This document shows, one piece after another, positions 8,799 through 17,162 of a DNA stretch of 64,000 nt (its first letter is position 1; each line of letters opens with the position of its first letter). The translations under genes were made by a program, and so were the position numbers. The DNA is from Butyrivibrio sp. Su6. Its GTDB lineage: Bacteria > Bacillota > Clostridia > Lachnospirales > Lachnospiraceae. The notes beneath the pieces are model-generated. The model searched no databases. It had not been told where the DNA came from and saw only the letters and a program-made list of their open reading frames with translations. The DNA lies in contig NZ_FNUR01000009.1 of the NCBI RefSeq assembly GCF_900108105.1, forward strand, positions 1-64,000, written 5' to 3'.

Positions 8799-9557
8799 AT
8801 GGAGGAAATTCAGAAGCTAAAAGAACTAATAGATTCATCGGAAAACATTGTATTTTTTGGCGGAGCAGGTGTATCTACAGAGAGCGGGATACCTGACTTT
8901 CGCAGCAAGGATGGCTTGTACAATCAGCACGATGTCAGGTTTGATAAATACCAGCCGGAATATCTTTTGAGCCATAGTTGCCTTGTGTATGAGCCAAAAG
9001 TCTATTATGAATTCCACAGACAAAAGATGGATACCAGAAATATAGAGCCCAACAATGCCCATAAGTATCTGGCAGCTCTTGAAAAAACGGGAAAGCTGAA
9101 AGGCATTGTGACTCAGAATATAGATGGTCTTCATCAGAAAGCCGGCAGCAGAGTTGTGTACGAGATCCATGGAAGTGCTCTCAGAAACTACTGCATGAGC
9201 TGTGGAAAAGAGTACCCGGAGGATTATATTTTTGAATCCGAGGAGCCTATCCCTAAGTGCAGCTGCGGCGGAATAATAAGACCTGATATCACATTATATG
9301 AAGAAGGCCTTCCTGAAGATCAGGTGTCAGGAGCAATAGAAGCTCTTTCTAAGGCTGATATGCTTATTATAGGAGGAACTTCATTATCAGTTTATCCTGC
9401 GGCTTCATTTATTAATTATTTCAGGGGAAAAAATCTAGTGGTAATAAATGAGAGCGATATAGCAGTCAGAGGAGCTGAGAATACTCTTATAATAAGAGAG
9501 AAAATTGGAAAGGTATTTACTGAACTGGCTAAAATACAGGGGATTGAGCTGGAATAA
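8799..9557 (+). CDS. cobB: NAD-dependent protein deacylase, sirtuin family
   Basis: 252 aa, the usual length of a bacterial class II/III-like sirtuin. NAD-binding motifs GAGVSTESGIPDFRS (about residues 22-36) and TQNIDGLHQKAG (about 107-118) are intact, the catalytic His is at 124 (EIHGS), and a zinc site is formed by CMSCG and CSCGG. It removes acetyl or related acyl groups from lysines, yielding nicotinamide and O-acyl-ADP-ribose. It sits alone between the transporter terminator and rpsF; AAGGGGG precedes the ATG. A TATAAT with a TG extension at 8766-8771 could be its promoter. Substrates are not inferable. Confidence 0.93.
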   Translation: MEEIQKLKELIDSSENIVFFGGAGVSTESGIPDFRSKDGLYNQHDVRFDKYQPEYLLSHSCLVYEPKVYYEFHRQKMDTRNIEPNNAHKYLAALEKTGKLKGIVTQNIDGLHQKAGSRVVYEIHGSALRNYCMSCGKEYPEDYIFESEEPIPKCSCGGIIRPDITLYEEGLPEDQVSGAIEALSKADMLIIGGTSLSVYPAASFINYFRGKNLVVINESDIAVRGAENTLIIREKIGKVFTELAKIQGIELE

Positions 9558-9628
9558 TCTGACGAAACAAGTAACTGACAATACTACAAAAAGCCACAGA
9601 AAAAACGCAAAATAATACGGAAAAATGC

Positions 9629-9657
9629 TTGCATTTATCACGCGGATATGATAACAT
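9629..9657 (+). promoter_or_regulatory. Probable promoter of rpsF-ssb-rpsR
   Basis: TTGCAT, 17 nt, then TAACAT, about 70 nt upstream of the rpsF start. Confidence 0.5.
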
Positions 9658-9729
9658 ACCATTCTGTGATAAATTCCTTGCTGCTTGACTGATACAAGTA
9701 GCCAGAGACCAAAAGGAGGTAACAATAGC

Positions 9730-10017
9730 ATGAACAAATACGAATTAGCCGTTGTTGTTAGTGCAAAGATCGAAGACGATGCCAGAACAGCAGTCATCGA
9801 GAAAGTAAAGAAGACTATCGAGAAGCATGGTGGTCAGATTACTAATGTCGATGATTGGGGTAAAAAGAAGCTCGCTTATGAGATCGAGAAAATGACAGAA
9901 GGCTTCTACTACTTCATCCAGTTCGACGGCGAGCCTACTGCACCAGCAGAGATCGAAGCTCGTATGAGAATTATGGACGGCGTCATCAGATATTTATGCG
10001 TTAAGAACGAGGCTTAA
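9730..10017 (+). CDS. rpsF: 30S ribosomal protein S6
   Basis: 95 aa, standard S6 length, beginning MNKYELAVVV and containing the conserved KKKLAYEI segment and the FDG turn. It binds the central domain of 16S rRNA with S18. The frame is open upstream to a TTG at 9685, but the ATG at 9730 has AAGGAGGT 9 nt before it and matches the family start. First gene of the conserved rpsF-ssb-rpsR operon; all three genes follow within 20 nt of each other. Confidence 0.98.
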   Translation: MNKYELAVVVSAKIEDDARTAVIEKVKKTIEKHGGQITNVDDWGKKKLAYEIEKMTEGFYYFIQFDGEPTAPAEIEARMRIMDGVIRYLCVKNEA

Positions 10018-10035
10018 ATAGAAGAGGACGAAAAT

Positions 10036-10488
10036 ATGAATAAAGTTATACTATGTGGACGTTTAACAAGAGACCCAGACGTAAGATATTCACAGGGAGA
10101 GTCAGCTACAGCTGTTGCAAGATATACACTTGCAGTTGACAGAAGATTTGCGAGAAGAGATCAGCAGGACGCACAGACAGCTGATTTCATTGGAATCGTA
10201 GCTTTTGGTAAGGCTGGAGAGTTCGCTGAGAAGTATTTTAGAAAGGGAACCAAAGTTATCGTAACAGGACGTATCCAGACTGGTAGCTATACCAACAAGG
10301 ATGGCGTTAAGGTATACACAACTGATGTAGTTGCAGAGGATCAGGAGTTTGCAGAGTCTAAGAACTCTTCTGCTGGAAACAGCGTTAGCTATGACAATGC
10401 ACCTTCAAATGAACCTGCACCTTCTGCAGCTGGGGATGGCTTCATGAACATTCCTGACGGAATTGACGAGGAGCTTCCTTTCAATTAA
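10036..10488 (+). CDS. ssb: Single-stranded DNA-binding protein
   Basis: 150 aa. The OB fold spans residues 1-108 (starting MNKVILCGRLTRDPDVRY) and ends in the acidic C-terminal tail DEELPFN, which recruits replication and repair proteins. A flexible Ser/Asn/Pro-rich linker joins them. Coats single-stranded DNA during replication, recombination and repair. Lies between rpsF and rpsR, the classical arrangement that makes ssb co-transcribed with the ribosomal proteins. Confidence 0.98.
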   Translation: MNKVILCGRLTRDPDVRYSQGESATAVARYTLAVDRRFARRDQQDAQTADFIGIVAFGKAGEFAEKYFRKGTKVIVTGRIQTGSYTNKDGVKVYTTDVVAEDQEFAESKNSSAGNSVSYDNAPSNEPAPSAAGDGFMNIPDGIDEELPFN

Positions 10489-10506
10489 TTAAGGAGGTAA
10501 TTAACC

Positions 10507-10770
10507 ATGGCTTTCACAAAGTCTGATAAGTCCGATGCTCCTGTAAGGAGAAAGGGCGGAATGCACAGAAGAAAGAAAGTTTGCGTTTTCTGTGGCAAGG
10601 ATAATGTAATCGATTACAAGGATACAGCAAAGCTTAAGAAATTCGTTTCAGAAAGCGGCAAGATTCTTCCTAGAAGAATCACAGGCAACTGCGCTAAGCA
10701 CCAGAGAGAGCTCACATCTGCAATCAAGAGAGCTCGTCACTTGGCACTTATGCCTTACGTAGCTGAGTAA
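10507..10770 (+). CDS. rpsR: 30S ribosomal protein S18
   Basis: 87 aa, basic. The core [14 protein letters not shown] and [20 protein letters not shown] segments are diagnostic; the family core usually has Cys at this site and a conserved RAR(H)LALMPY end, both present. Preceded by AAGGAGG. S18 binds 16S rRNA as a heterodimer with S6. Last gene of the operon, followed by a strong terminator. Confidence 0.98.
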   Translation: MAFTKSDKSDAPVRRKGGMHRRKKVCVFCGKDNVIDYKDTAKLKKFVSESGKILPRRITGNCAKHQRELTSAIKRARHLALMPYVAE

Positions 10771-10797
10771 TTACAGTTATATATATTGAGTTAATTA

Positions 10798-10843
10798 GAG
10801 ACACTTTTTAGAAGAGATTCTAGGAAGTGTCTCTTTTATTTTT
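10798..10843 (+). terminator. Terminator of rpsF-ssb-rpsR
   Basis: A GAGACACTT.../...AAGTGTCTC stem followed by TTTTATTTTT. Separates the ribosomal operon from the exopolysaccharide locus. Confidence 0.92.
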
Positions 10844-10886
10844 GAGATATTATATGAGATTTGCAGATGTGAAAAATGCTTTTATT

Positions 10887-10931
10887 AATTGTGTACACAA
10901 TTACGTACATAAGGACACATTATGTACACAA
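10887..10931. promoter_or_regulatory. Palindromes upstream of the exopolysaccharide locus
   Basis: The 408-bp gap 10771-11178 holds a terminator, then AT-rich DNA. Within it, AATTGTGTACACAATT (10887-10902) is a perfect 16-bp palindrome, and TGTACACAA recurs 31 nt later at 10923-10931, about three helical turns away. They lie about 165 nt upstream of the probable promoter. Candidate regulator sites; the regulator is unknown. Confidence 0.5.
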
Positions 10932-11094
10932 ATGCAAAAATATGCATAGTCAAATTGTGAACAAATTCGTAAGTCGAGAGAATATTATACAGAAACAAAT
11001 GCTAGTGTTTGACTACATTTGTGCAATAATACAGACAAAAGTTAACGTGAAATTAAATTTCTAAAAATTACATAAAAAAAGTATGAAAATTGTA

Positions 11095-11123
11095 TTGTCA
11101 TTAATTCGTTTGTGGTGTATGTT
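11095..11123 (+). promoter_or_regulatory. Probable promoter of the exopolysaccharide operon
   Basis: TTGTCA, a 17-nt spacer, then TATGTT, 56 nt upstream of the first gene. No other sigma-A-like pair in the gap is as well spaced. Confidence 0.55.
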
Positions 11124-11178
11124 ATGAATGATAATTCAGTTTATCGATTTAATTAATGAAGAAGGAAACTTTTTTTAA

Positions 11179-11931
11179 ATGGAAAATGAGTTTATTGAGT
11201 TAGAAGGAACTGACGACGAAATCGATTTTGGCGAGCTTTTCTTTGTTTTGAAGAGTCATATCATCGCAATTATAGTTGCACTTTTATCAGGAGCAATCAT
11301 TGCATTATTAGTCACATTGTTAATTATTAAACCAGTATATAAGTCTTCATCCATGATTTATATTTTTTCGAAGACTACATCTGTAACATCAGCTATTGAT
11401 CTTCAGATCGGATCACAGCTGACAGTTGACTTTGAAATTTTGGGAACAAGCCGCCCTGTTATTGAGAGAGTAATACAGGAGCTTGAGCTTGATACCAATT
11501 ATGAGCAGCTGGTTAAGACAATAGATGTTGAGAATCCTAAGGGATCACGAATCATAAAGATTACAGCTTCTAACCAGGACCCTCAGCTTGCCTGTGATAT
11601 AGCCAATGCACTTGCTGAGAAGCTTGCAGCGAGAGTTGCAGAGGTAATTGATACAACAAAGCCTTCATCTGTTGAGAATGCGGTTCCGGCCACTAAGCCG
11701 TCAAGCCCAAGTAAGACTAAAAACACAGCCCTTGGCGGAATCATAGGAATGCTTATAGCAATCGCTATTATCCTTGTTCGCTACTACAGCGACATGTCTC
11801 TTAGAGATGAAGAGGATGTTACCAAGTATCTTGGCCTGGCTACACTTGCTGAGTTCCCTTATGAAAAGAGTATCGAGGGCGAGCAGCAGGGCGATATGAG
11901 AGGCAGAAGGAACAGTAAGAGAAGATTATGA
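11179..11931 (+). CDS. Polysaccharide chain-length determinant / kinase adaptor (Wzz, YveK/CpsC-like)
   Basis: 250 aa. One membrane helix at about residues 31-55 (IIAIIVALLSGAIIALLVTLL), an extracytoplasmic domain starting KPVYKSSSMIYIF, and a second helix at about 188-207 preceded by a Pro/Ser/Lys-rich stretch, i.e. the Wzz fold. The short cytoplasmic C terminus carries no Walker motif; the matching tyrosine kinase is a separate gene at 15344, as in Firmicutes. It controls polymer length and activates the kinase. It overlaps the sortase gene by 4 nt, implying coupled translation. Confidence 0.87.
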   Translation: MENEFIELEGTDDEIDFGELFFVLKSHIIAIIVALLSGAIIALLVTLLIIKPVYKSSSMIYIFSKTTSVTSAIDLQIGSQLTVDFEILGTSRPVIERVIQELELDTNYEQLVKTIDVENPKGSRIIKITASNQDPQLACDIANALAEKLAARVAEVIDTTKPSSVENAVPATKPSSPSKTKNTALGGIIGMLIAIAIILVRYYSDMSLRDEEDVTKYLGLATLAEFPYEKSIEGEQQGDMRGRRNSKRRL

Positions 11932-12758
11932 AAAAGAACAGCAATGTGATATTTCTCTCGGGGATACTTGTGGCAGCAATCTTTGCGGGAATTGGCTCCT
12001 ATAGCTTTGCAAACTATTCCCGTGAAAAAGAGGAAACAAATATCGAAGAAGATTTTGTTCAGGAAAGTACCAATGAACAGAGTGCACAGACAGCGCTGGC
12101 TACAACGCAGAACTCCGTAGAAGTAAACAAGATAGATAAGAGCGAGGCATCTGCGCCGGTCATACCGGTAGATTTCGATAAATTACAAAAGACCAATCCG
12201 GATATATTCGCATGGATCAATGTTCCGGGAACCAAGATCGATTATCCTATAGCGCAGCATCCGACAGATGATGGATATTATCTCAAACACGGCGCTAACG
12301 GAATGTCATCTTCGCACGGATGCCCATACATTGAGCTTTGTGATACAGGTAGTTTTAAAGAGTTCAACACTGTTGTCTATGGACACAATATGAAGGATGG
12401 CAGCATGTTTGCCGGACTTCATAGCTTTGAGGATAAGGACTTTTTCAATAAACACCGCGAAGTAAAGGTTTATACGAAAGAGCACGCATTTACTTATAAA
12501 ATATTTGGCGCAGTCATGTATAGCGATGCACATATTCCTTATTACTATAACGACAACATTGAATCAGATAGAACGGCTTTTATTAAGTCTTTGACAACAG
12601 ATTCAGTAGCAGACAGAAGCTACATCGACAAAGATGTAAAGGTTACAAAGGACAATTACATTCTTACACTCAGCACCTGCGATGCAAAGCTTCGAAACAA
12701 CAGATATATAGTTTTGGCAGTTCTTACAGAAATAGATGGACAGAGTGCCGGTAAATGA
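11928..12758 (+). CDS. Class B sortase
   Basis: 276 aa membrane-anchored transpeptidase. N-terminal anchor at residues 7-29, a Glu/Gln/Thr-rich linker to about residue 78, then the SrtB catalytic domain: DIFAWINVPGTKIDYPIAQ, His153 in YGHNMKDGSMF, Cys251 in TLSTCDA and Arg259 in NNRYIV, all three catalytic residues present. It cleaves a C-terminal sorting signal and links the protein to peptidoglycan. The gene two places downstream encodes a protein with an SPRTG signal of the type used by some clostridial SrtB enzymes. It overlaps both neighbours by 4 nt, so it belongs firmly in the polysaccharide operon, an unusual place for a sortase. Confidence 0.92.
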   Translation: MKKNSNVIFLSGILVAAIFAGIGSYSFANYSREKEETNIEEDFVQESTNEQSAQTALATTQNSVEVNKIDKSEASAPVIPVDFDKLQKTNPDIFAWINVPGTKIDYPIAQHPTDDGYYLKHGANGMSSSHGCPYIELCDTGSFKEFNTVVYGHNMKDGSMFAGLHSFEDKDFFNKHREVKVYTKEHAFTYKIFGAVMYSDAHIPYYYNDNIESDRTAFIKSLTTDSVADRSYIDKDVKVTKDNYILTLSTCDAKLRNNRYIVLAVLTEIDGQSAGK

Positions 12759-13768
12759 AAAAGAAAAAAGTATATATGATGATCGCTACGGCAGCCATAG
12801 TAATTGGAATTGCAGTATTTGCCGGAGCGAAGTTATCTGAAGTTAATAAAATTACATCGATCACCAGAAAAACAGATTCAGGTAATGAAAGTGCCGCTGA
12901 AGGCACTACAGGAGAAGATGATTTTATAAGAGATTCTTTTGATGGAAGCGTCACTTATAAAGGTCAGAGATATGAGATAAACACCAAGGTTGATACAGTT
13001 CTTTTTCTTGGAATTGATACCAGCAACCAGACAAGAGAAGGTATTGGGATAGATGAGGGCGGAAGGAGTGATACCATCATTCTTTTCGCCATCGACAATG
13101 AAAAACAGCAGATCACACCACTTGAGATCAACAGAGATTCAATAGTGGATGTTGATATATATGACAATGACGGGAATTATCTTACAACCGGAAAAGAGCA
13201 ACTGACAATGCAGTACTCTTATGGCCGCGATCCAATGCAGGCCAGCAATCTGACAAGAGAAAAGGTATCCGACCTTCTTGGAAGAACAAGGATCGACAGC
13301 GTGATATCACTGACTATGGAGGGCATTGAGCCAATAGTAGATTCCATAGGCGGGGTAACGCTGAAGCTTGAAGATGATCACACAGACATTGATCCTGCCT
13401 ATACAAAAGGAGCTGTGATAACGCTTGACGGACAGAAGGCTTACGATTTTGTTCACACCAGAGATGTGACAATAAGAGGCAGTAACATGAACCGTATGTC
13501 CAGACAGACACAGTTTATGATGGCTCTTTTTAATACAATCCATGGAAAAGGTTCCTCTATTATAGAGACTATGGAAAACAGCGCAGGTGATTATCTGTAT
13601 GAAGACATCGATGCAGACAGTGTCGATCATCTAGCATCATACGATTACTCAGGAACAATAATGACCTTGCCCGGGGAAAATGTTACCGAAGGAGTCCATG
13701 ATGAGTTTTATATAGATGATGAAAAGCTTCTAGAAGTTGTGCTAGAGCTTTTTTATAAAAAAGTGTAA
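12755..13768 (+). CDS. LytR-CpsA-Psr (LCP) family polymer-wall transferase
   Basis: 337 aa with an N-terminal membrane anchor (residues 6-27), then a long acidic/Ser-rich stretch and the LCP domain from about residue 77: VDTVLFLGIDTSN, GGRSDTIILFAI, LEINRDSIVDV, and the late HTRDVTIRGSNMNRMSRQTQF segment with conserved Arg residues. LCP enzymes move undecaprenyl-linked polymers to peptidoglycan outside the cell. The place in this operon suggests it attaches the locus polysaccharide to the wall. Starts 4 nt inside the sortase gene. Confidence 0.9.
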   Translation: MKKKKVYMMIATAAIVIGIAVFAGAKLSEVNKITSITRKTDSGNESAAEGTTGEDDFIRDSFDGSVTYKGQRYEINTKVDTVLFLGIDTSNQTREGIGIDEGGRSDTIILFAIDNEKQQITPLEINRDSIVDVDIYDNDGNYLTTGKEQLTMQYSYGRDPMQASNLTREKVSDLLGRTRIDSVISLTMEGIEPIVDSIGGVTLKLEDDHTDIDPAYTKGAVITLDGQKAYDFVHTRDVTIRGSNMNRMSRQTQFMMALFNTIHGKGSSIIETMENSAGDYLYEDIDADSVDHLASYDYSGTIMTLPGENVTEGVHDEFYIDDEKLLEVVLELFYKKV

Positions 13769-13808
13769 CAGCTTTTTTGTAACAAAAAATATAGTAAAGG
13801 AGAAAAGT

Positions 13809-14492
13809 ATGAAAAGGGTAAAGGTATTATCAATCGCTGCAATCGCAGCAGTGTTAGTTTCAACACTAACATTCAGCTCAGAAGTTTATGCAACTTCCAG
13901 AACAACTACTCTTGAAGTAGCAGGCGCTGCTCGTACTACTGCTCAGCCAGCACAGGCAACACAGGGCGCACAGGTCCTTGGTGATGTCAGAGAAGGCGTT
14001 ATCAATGATGATGTTGTTGTAGAGCAGATCACAAATGCAGAAGCTTTAGCAGTGCTCAATGACGTTAACGCAGTCGCTGAAGTAATTGCTTCAACTGGTG
14101 TAAGCGTTTCACCTGAGAAGGTTGCAGTCCTTGGCAGTATGGAACTTACAGCAAAGCCTGGCGTAGAAGTTTCAGAGAAGAATCCATTATTCGTCTCTTT
14201 CAACTTCCCTGGAGTTACAGCTAAAACCAAAGCTTTTGTTTGCCATTTTGTGAATGGTAAGTGGGCTGTAGAACCTACAGAGGTTAAGGACGGACTTATT
14301 GTTGGTAAGTTCACAAGTCTTTCACCTGTAGCAGTTGTTGTAGATAAGACAACACTTGACTCATCAGTACTTGGTGCAAGCAAGGCTAAATCACCAAGAA
14401 CAGGCGATGACTTCGCATGGATCATTGCTATCTGCGCTGCAGGAGCAGTTGTTTCATCAGTTGTAGCTTACAAAGCAAAAAAGAGGGCATAA
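13809..14492 (+). CDS. Small surface protein with SPRTG sorting signal
   Basis: 227 aa, function unknown. Sec signal peptide at residues 1-29 (cleavage near VYA|TS), a mature region of about 165 residues with low-complexity Ala/Thr/Gln then a beta-rich segment (PLFVSFNFPG, FVNGKWAVEP, FTSLSPVAVVVD), and a complete cell-wall sorting signal: SPRTG at residues 195-199, a hydrophobic stretch (FAWIIAICAAGAVVSSVVAY) and the basic tail KAKKRA. It is preceded by AAAGGAG. Its position directly behind sortase and LCP genes makes it the likely sortase substrate. It could be an anchor point or scaffold for the polysaccharide; that is inference. Confidence 0.8.
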   Translation: MKRVKVLSIAAIAAVLVSTLTFSSEVYATSRTTTLEVAGAARTTAQPAQATQGAQVLGDVREGVINDDVVVEQITNAEALAVLNDVNAVAEVIASTGVSVSPEKVAVLGSMELTAKPGVEVSEKNPLFVSFNFPGVTAKTKAFVCHFVNGKWAVEPTEVKDGLIVGKFTSLSPVAVVVDKTTLDSSVLGASKAKSPRTGDDFAWIIAICAAGAVVSSVVAYKAKKRA

Positions 14493-14498
14493 ATAATC

Positions 14499-15293
14499 AT
14501 GTTTTTATTTTCTGAGGCAGCTGTTTTATCGGATATCCATTGCCACTTAGTTCCATATGTAGATGATGGAGCAGCTGATATGGAGGATGCTTTAGAACTG
14601 ATAAAAGATGAATATTCCCAAGGCGTGCGTCATATTGTTATGACGCCGCATTTGCGGGATAACATGTTTGATACAAAAGTATCTGAAGTGAAAGCCAGTT
14701 TTGAGGAAGTAAAAAAACTCATTCAGGAAACTGATATGAAAGATATGTCTGTATATCTTAGCAGGGAGTATCACTGTGACAATAGACTTAAAGCACTTTT
14801 GGAAGGCTACTATGCCGGCAAAAAAGAAATAATCTTTGAGGGGAACAGTTACATACCTGTGGAAGAACTACTTCCTTTTGGAAAGAAGAGATGCATTTTG
14901 CTTGAGTTTTCAACAAATAAGTATCAGAAAGATGAAATGATCGAGTTTACAGAGCTCGCCCTGGACTGCGGATATACGCCTGTTATAGCCCATGCAGAAA
15001 GGTACCGCTCAGTACAGGAAAAACCTGAAAGCGTAAATAGTCTTCGAAGACTAGGCGCCTATATCCAGGTAAATGCTGACGCACTTTTGGGAGACGATGC
15101 AAAAGAAATAGTGGATACAGCAAGGAAGCTTGTATTTGCTGGGGATGCAGATATCGTAGCATCGGATGCACATGATCCAAAGTTCAGAAAACCAATGCTG
15201 AAAAAGTGTTACGGTTATCTGAAAAGAAAAATTGGGAAAGATAAAACAGATATGCTTATGAATGATACAGCTGTTAAGCTGCTAGAGGGGTAA
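14499..15293 (+). CDS. cpsB: PHP-type protein-tyrosine phosphatase (CpsB/YwqE-like)
   Basis: 264 aa. The PHP metal-binding motifs are intact: DIHCHLVPYVDDGA (about residues 11-24), a TPHLRDN motif with its His, LLEF, VIAHAERY and the final ASDAHDP. Such manganese-dependent phosphatases dephosphorylate the tyrosine cluster of the partner BY-kinase and so time polysaccharide assembly. Located 6 nt after the surface-protein gene and 50 nt before the kinase. A modest departure from the family is HCH where HSH is usual. Confidence 0.92.
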   Translation: MFLFSEAAVLSDIHCHLVPYVDDGAADMEDALELIKDEYSQGVRHIVMTPHLRDNMFDTKVSEVKASFEEVKKLIQETDMKDMSVYLSREYHCDNRLKALLEGYYAGKKEIIFEGNSYIPVEELLPFGKKRCILLEFSTNKYQKDEMIEFTELALDCGYTPVIAHAERYRSVQEKPESVNSLRRLGAYIQVNADALLGDDAKEIVDTARKLVFAGDADIVASDAHDPKFRKPMLKKCYGYLKRKIGKDKTDMLMNDTAVKLLEG

Positions 15294-15343
15294 TGCTTTA
15301 TCCAGATAAGCTATACGAAATAAGGTTTTAAGGAGTTTTTTTG

Positions 15344-16057
15344 ATGTTTGACATAAAGATTGAAAGAAAGAATTACCCTTTTGCAATGGCCGAGGAGTTT
15401 AAAAACCTCAGAACAAGCATAATCTTTAGTGGCGAGGATATAAAAACTGTATTGTTTACAAGCTGCTTTGCCAACGAAGGAAAGAGTACTATCACTTTGG
15501 AGCTTGCAAGATCTTTTGCAGAGCTTGATAAAAAAGTAATTTTTATAGATTGCGACCTTAGAAAATCAATTCTAAAGCGCAAGATCAGAGACGGAATAAT
15601 CAAAAAAGGCCTGACGCATTACCTTACAGGGCAGTGCAGCCTTGAAGACATTATATATAGAAATAATCCCGGAAGGGAAAAAGACGTAGAGTTTTTTGTA
15701 ATACCGGCAGGACCATCAACAAACAGTCCTACAGAGCTCTTATCTTCACAGAAGTTCAGTGATCTGCTTACTGAACTCAGAGATGAGTATGATGTGATAA
15801 TCATAGATGCACCTCCACTTGGAAGTGTTGTGGATGCATCAATTATAGGCAGCAAAGTAGACGGCTCAGTTCTCATAGTTGAAGCTGGCGGAGCCAACTA
15901 CAAAGTTGTAAAAAAGGTAGCCGATAAGCTTGTATCTTCTGGTTCAAGACTATTGGGAGTAGTTCTTAACAAGGTAGATAAATCTAAAAAGAGCTACAGC
16001 TATTATAAGTACGGTAAAGATTACGGTTACGGGGATAAATACGGTTACGGAAATTAA
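15344..16057 (+). CDS. cpsD: BY-kinase, polysaccharide biosynthesis tyrosine autokinase (CpsD/CapB-like)
   Basis: 237 aa. Walker A is ANEGKSTI (about residues 46-53), Walker A' VIFIDCDLRKS follows, and Walker B is VIIIDAPP. The first glycines of the usual Walker A are replaced by Asn, a known variation. The C terminus is a tyrosine cluster (SYSYYKYG, then KDYGYGDKYGYGN, eight Tyr) for autophosphorylation. It works with the YveK-like protein at 11179. ATG 15344 is preferred to TTG 15341 because AGGAG lies 8 nt upstream. Confidence 0.93.
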   Translation: MFDIKIERKNYPFAMAEEFKNLRTSIIFSGEDIKTVLFTSCFANEGKSTITLELARSFAELDKKVIFIDCDLRKSILKRKIRDGIIKKGLTHYLTGQCSLEDIIYRNNPGREKDVEFFVIPAGPSTNSPTELLSSQKFSDLLTELRDEYDVIIIDAPPLGSVVDASIIGSKVDGSVLIVEAGGANYKVVKKVADKLVSSGSRLLGVVLNKVDKSKKSYSYYKYGKDYGYGDKYGYGN

Positions 16058-16095
16058 CCGTGGGTTGTGTATGAATTGAGAAGTGGGGTGTGAAA

Positions 16096-16557
16096 ATGAA
16101 TAAAAAAATAAAGGTTGGACTTGTTGGATCTTCTGGTGGACATCTTACACATTTATACATGTTGAAAGAGTTTTGGGAAGACAAGGATCGCTTCTGGGTT
16201 ACATTTGATAAAGAGGATGCCAGAAGTTTGCTAAAAGGAGAGCGTTTCTATCCTGCATATTACCCTTCAAACCGTAGCATAAAAGCTCTCATTATTAATA
16301 CTTACAGAGCCATAAAGGTCTTGATTAAGGAGAGACCTGACTTAATTGTCTCATCTGGAGCAGCTCCGGCAATTCCTTTTTTTTGGCTGGGTAAACTGTT
16401 CGGAGCAAAGACAATATACATTGAAGTTTTTGATAGGATAGATGAGCCTACAATTTCCGGTAAGATATGTTATCCGGTTACAGATAAATTTATTGTGGAA
16501 TGGGAAGAGATGAAAGAAGTTTATCCAAAAGCTATCAATTTGGGATCTATTTTTTGA
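16096..16557 (+). CDS. Alg14-like glycosyltransferase membrane subunit (PssD/EpsF type)
   Basis: 153 aa from ATG 16096 (GTG 16090 also possible; GGGGTG lies before both). Contains VGSSGGHLTHLYML at the N terminus, the Alg14 signature, then SSGAAPAIPFFWLGKLFGAKTIYIE and a C-terminal VEWEEMKEVYP. In Gram-positive capsule loci the Alg14-like protein anchors the Alg13-like catalytic subunit to the membrane. The two genes are adjacent (19 nt apart), as in the cps14F/cps14G-type pairs that usually add galactose to a lipid-linked glucose. Confidence 0.9.
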   Translation: MNKKIKVGLVGSSGGHLTHLYMLKEFWEDKDRFWVTFDKEDARSLLKGERFYPAYYPSNRSIKALIINTYRAIKVLIKERPDLIVSSGAAPAIPFFWLGKLFGAKTIYIEVFDRIDEPTISGKICYPVTDKFIVEWEEMKEVYPKAINLGSIF

Positions 16558-16576
16558 ATTAGTAGGAGTGCATACG

Positions 16577-17071
16577 ATGATATTTGTAACTGTTGGAACA
16601 CATGAGCAGTCATTTAATCGGTTGATTGAATATATGGATGACTGGGCAGCTCACAATGGTGAGGAGGTTATTATACAAACCGGATTTTCTACATATGAGC
16701 CTAAGTCAGCAAAGTGGCAGAAAATGTTTACTTTTCAGCAGATGAATATAAATGTAGAAAATGCGCGCATTGTCATTACACATGGAGGACCTAGTTCATT
16801 TCTTTTGCCACTTCAAAAGGGGAAGATTCCTATTGTTGTCCCGAGGAGAAAAGAATTCTATGAACACGTTAATGATCATCAACTTACCTTTTGCAGAATG
16901 ATTAGTGAACGCATGAAGAATATCATTCTTGTAGAAAATGAAAAAGAATTGGGACAAACTATTGAATTGTATGACCGGATTATTTCTAACATGAGGTTGG
17001 AAGAAAAGAGCAATAATGAAATGTTTATTGAAGAGTTTGAGAAAAATATTGAAGAATTAGTGAACAGATGA
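16577..17071 (+). CDS. Alg13-like glycosyltransferase catalytic subunit (PssE/EpsG type)
   Basis: 164 aa beginning MIFVTVGTHEQSFNRLIEYMD, the standard Alg13/PssE start; ITHGGPSSFLLPL (about residue 70) carries the nucleotide-sugar-binding GG and IVVPRRKEFYEHVNDHQ is the conserved active loop. ATG 16577 chosen over GTG 16568 because AGGAG lies 8 nt upstream. Forms a heterodimeric transferase with the preceding gene. Probably second sugar of the repeat unit; donor unknown. Confidence 0.92.
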   Translation: MIFVTVGTHEQSFNRLIEYMDDWAAHNGEEVIIQTGFSTYEPKSAKWQKMFTFQQMNINVENARIVITHGGPSSFLLPLQKGKIPIVVPRRKEFYEHVNDHQLTFCRMISERMKNIILVENEKELGQTIELYDRIISNMRLEEKSNNEMFIEEFEKNIEELVNR

Positions 17072-17162
17072 ATAATGGAGAAATTTTTTCTTTTAGCGTG
17101 TTTCTTGGCAAAAAGTTACATGGTTTGTATCTAGAATGAGTTAGATTTGAGGTTGGGGTTAC

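Noticed and set aside
10876..11064. 62-aa frame upstream of the polysaccharide operon
   Set aside because: No ribosome site, AT-rich composition and covers the palindromes; reads like noncoding DNA.
16090..16095. GTG as start of the Alg14-like protein
   Set aside because: ATG at 16096 is equally placed relative to the purine-rich site and needs no rare start.
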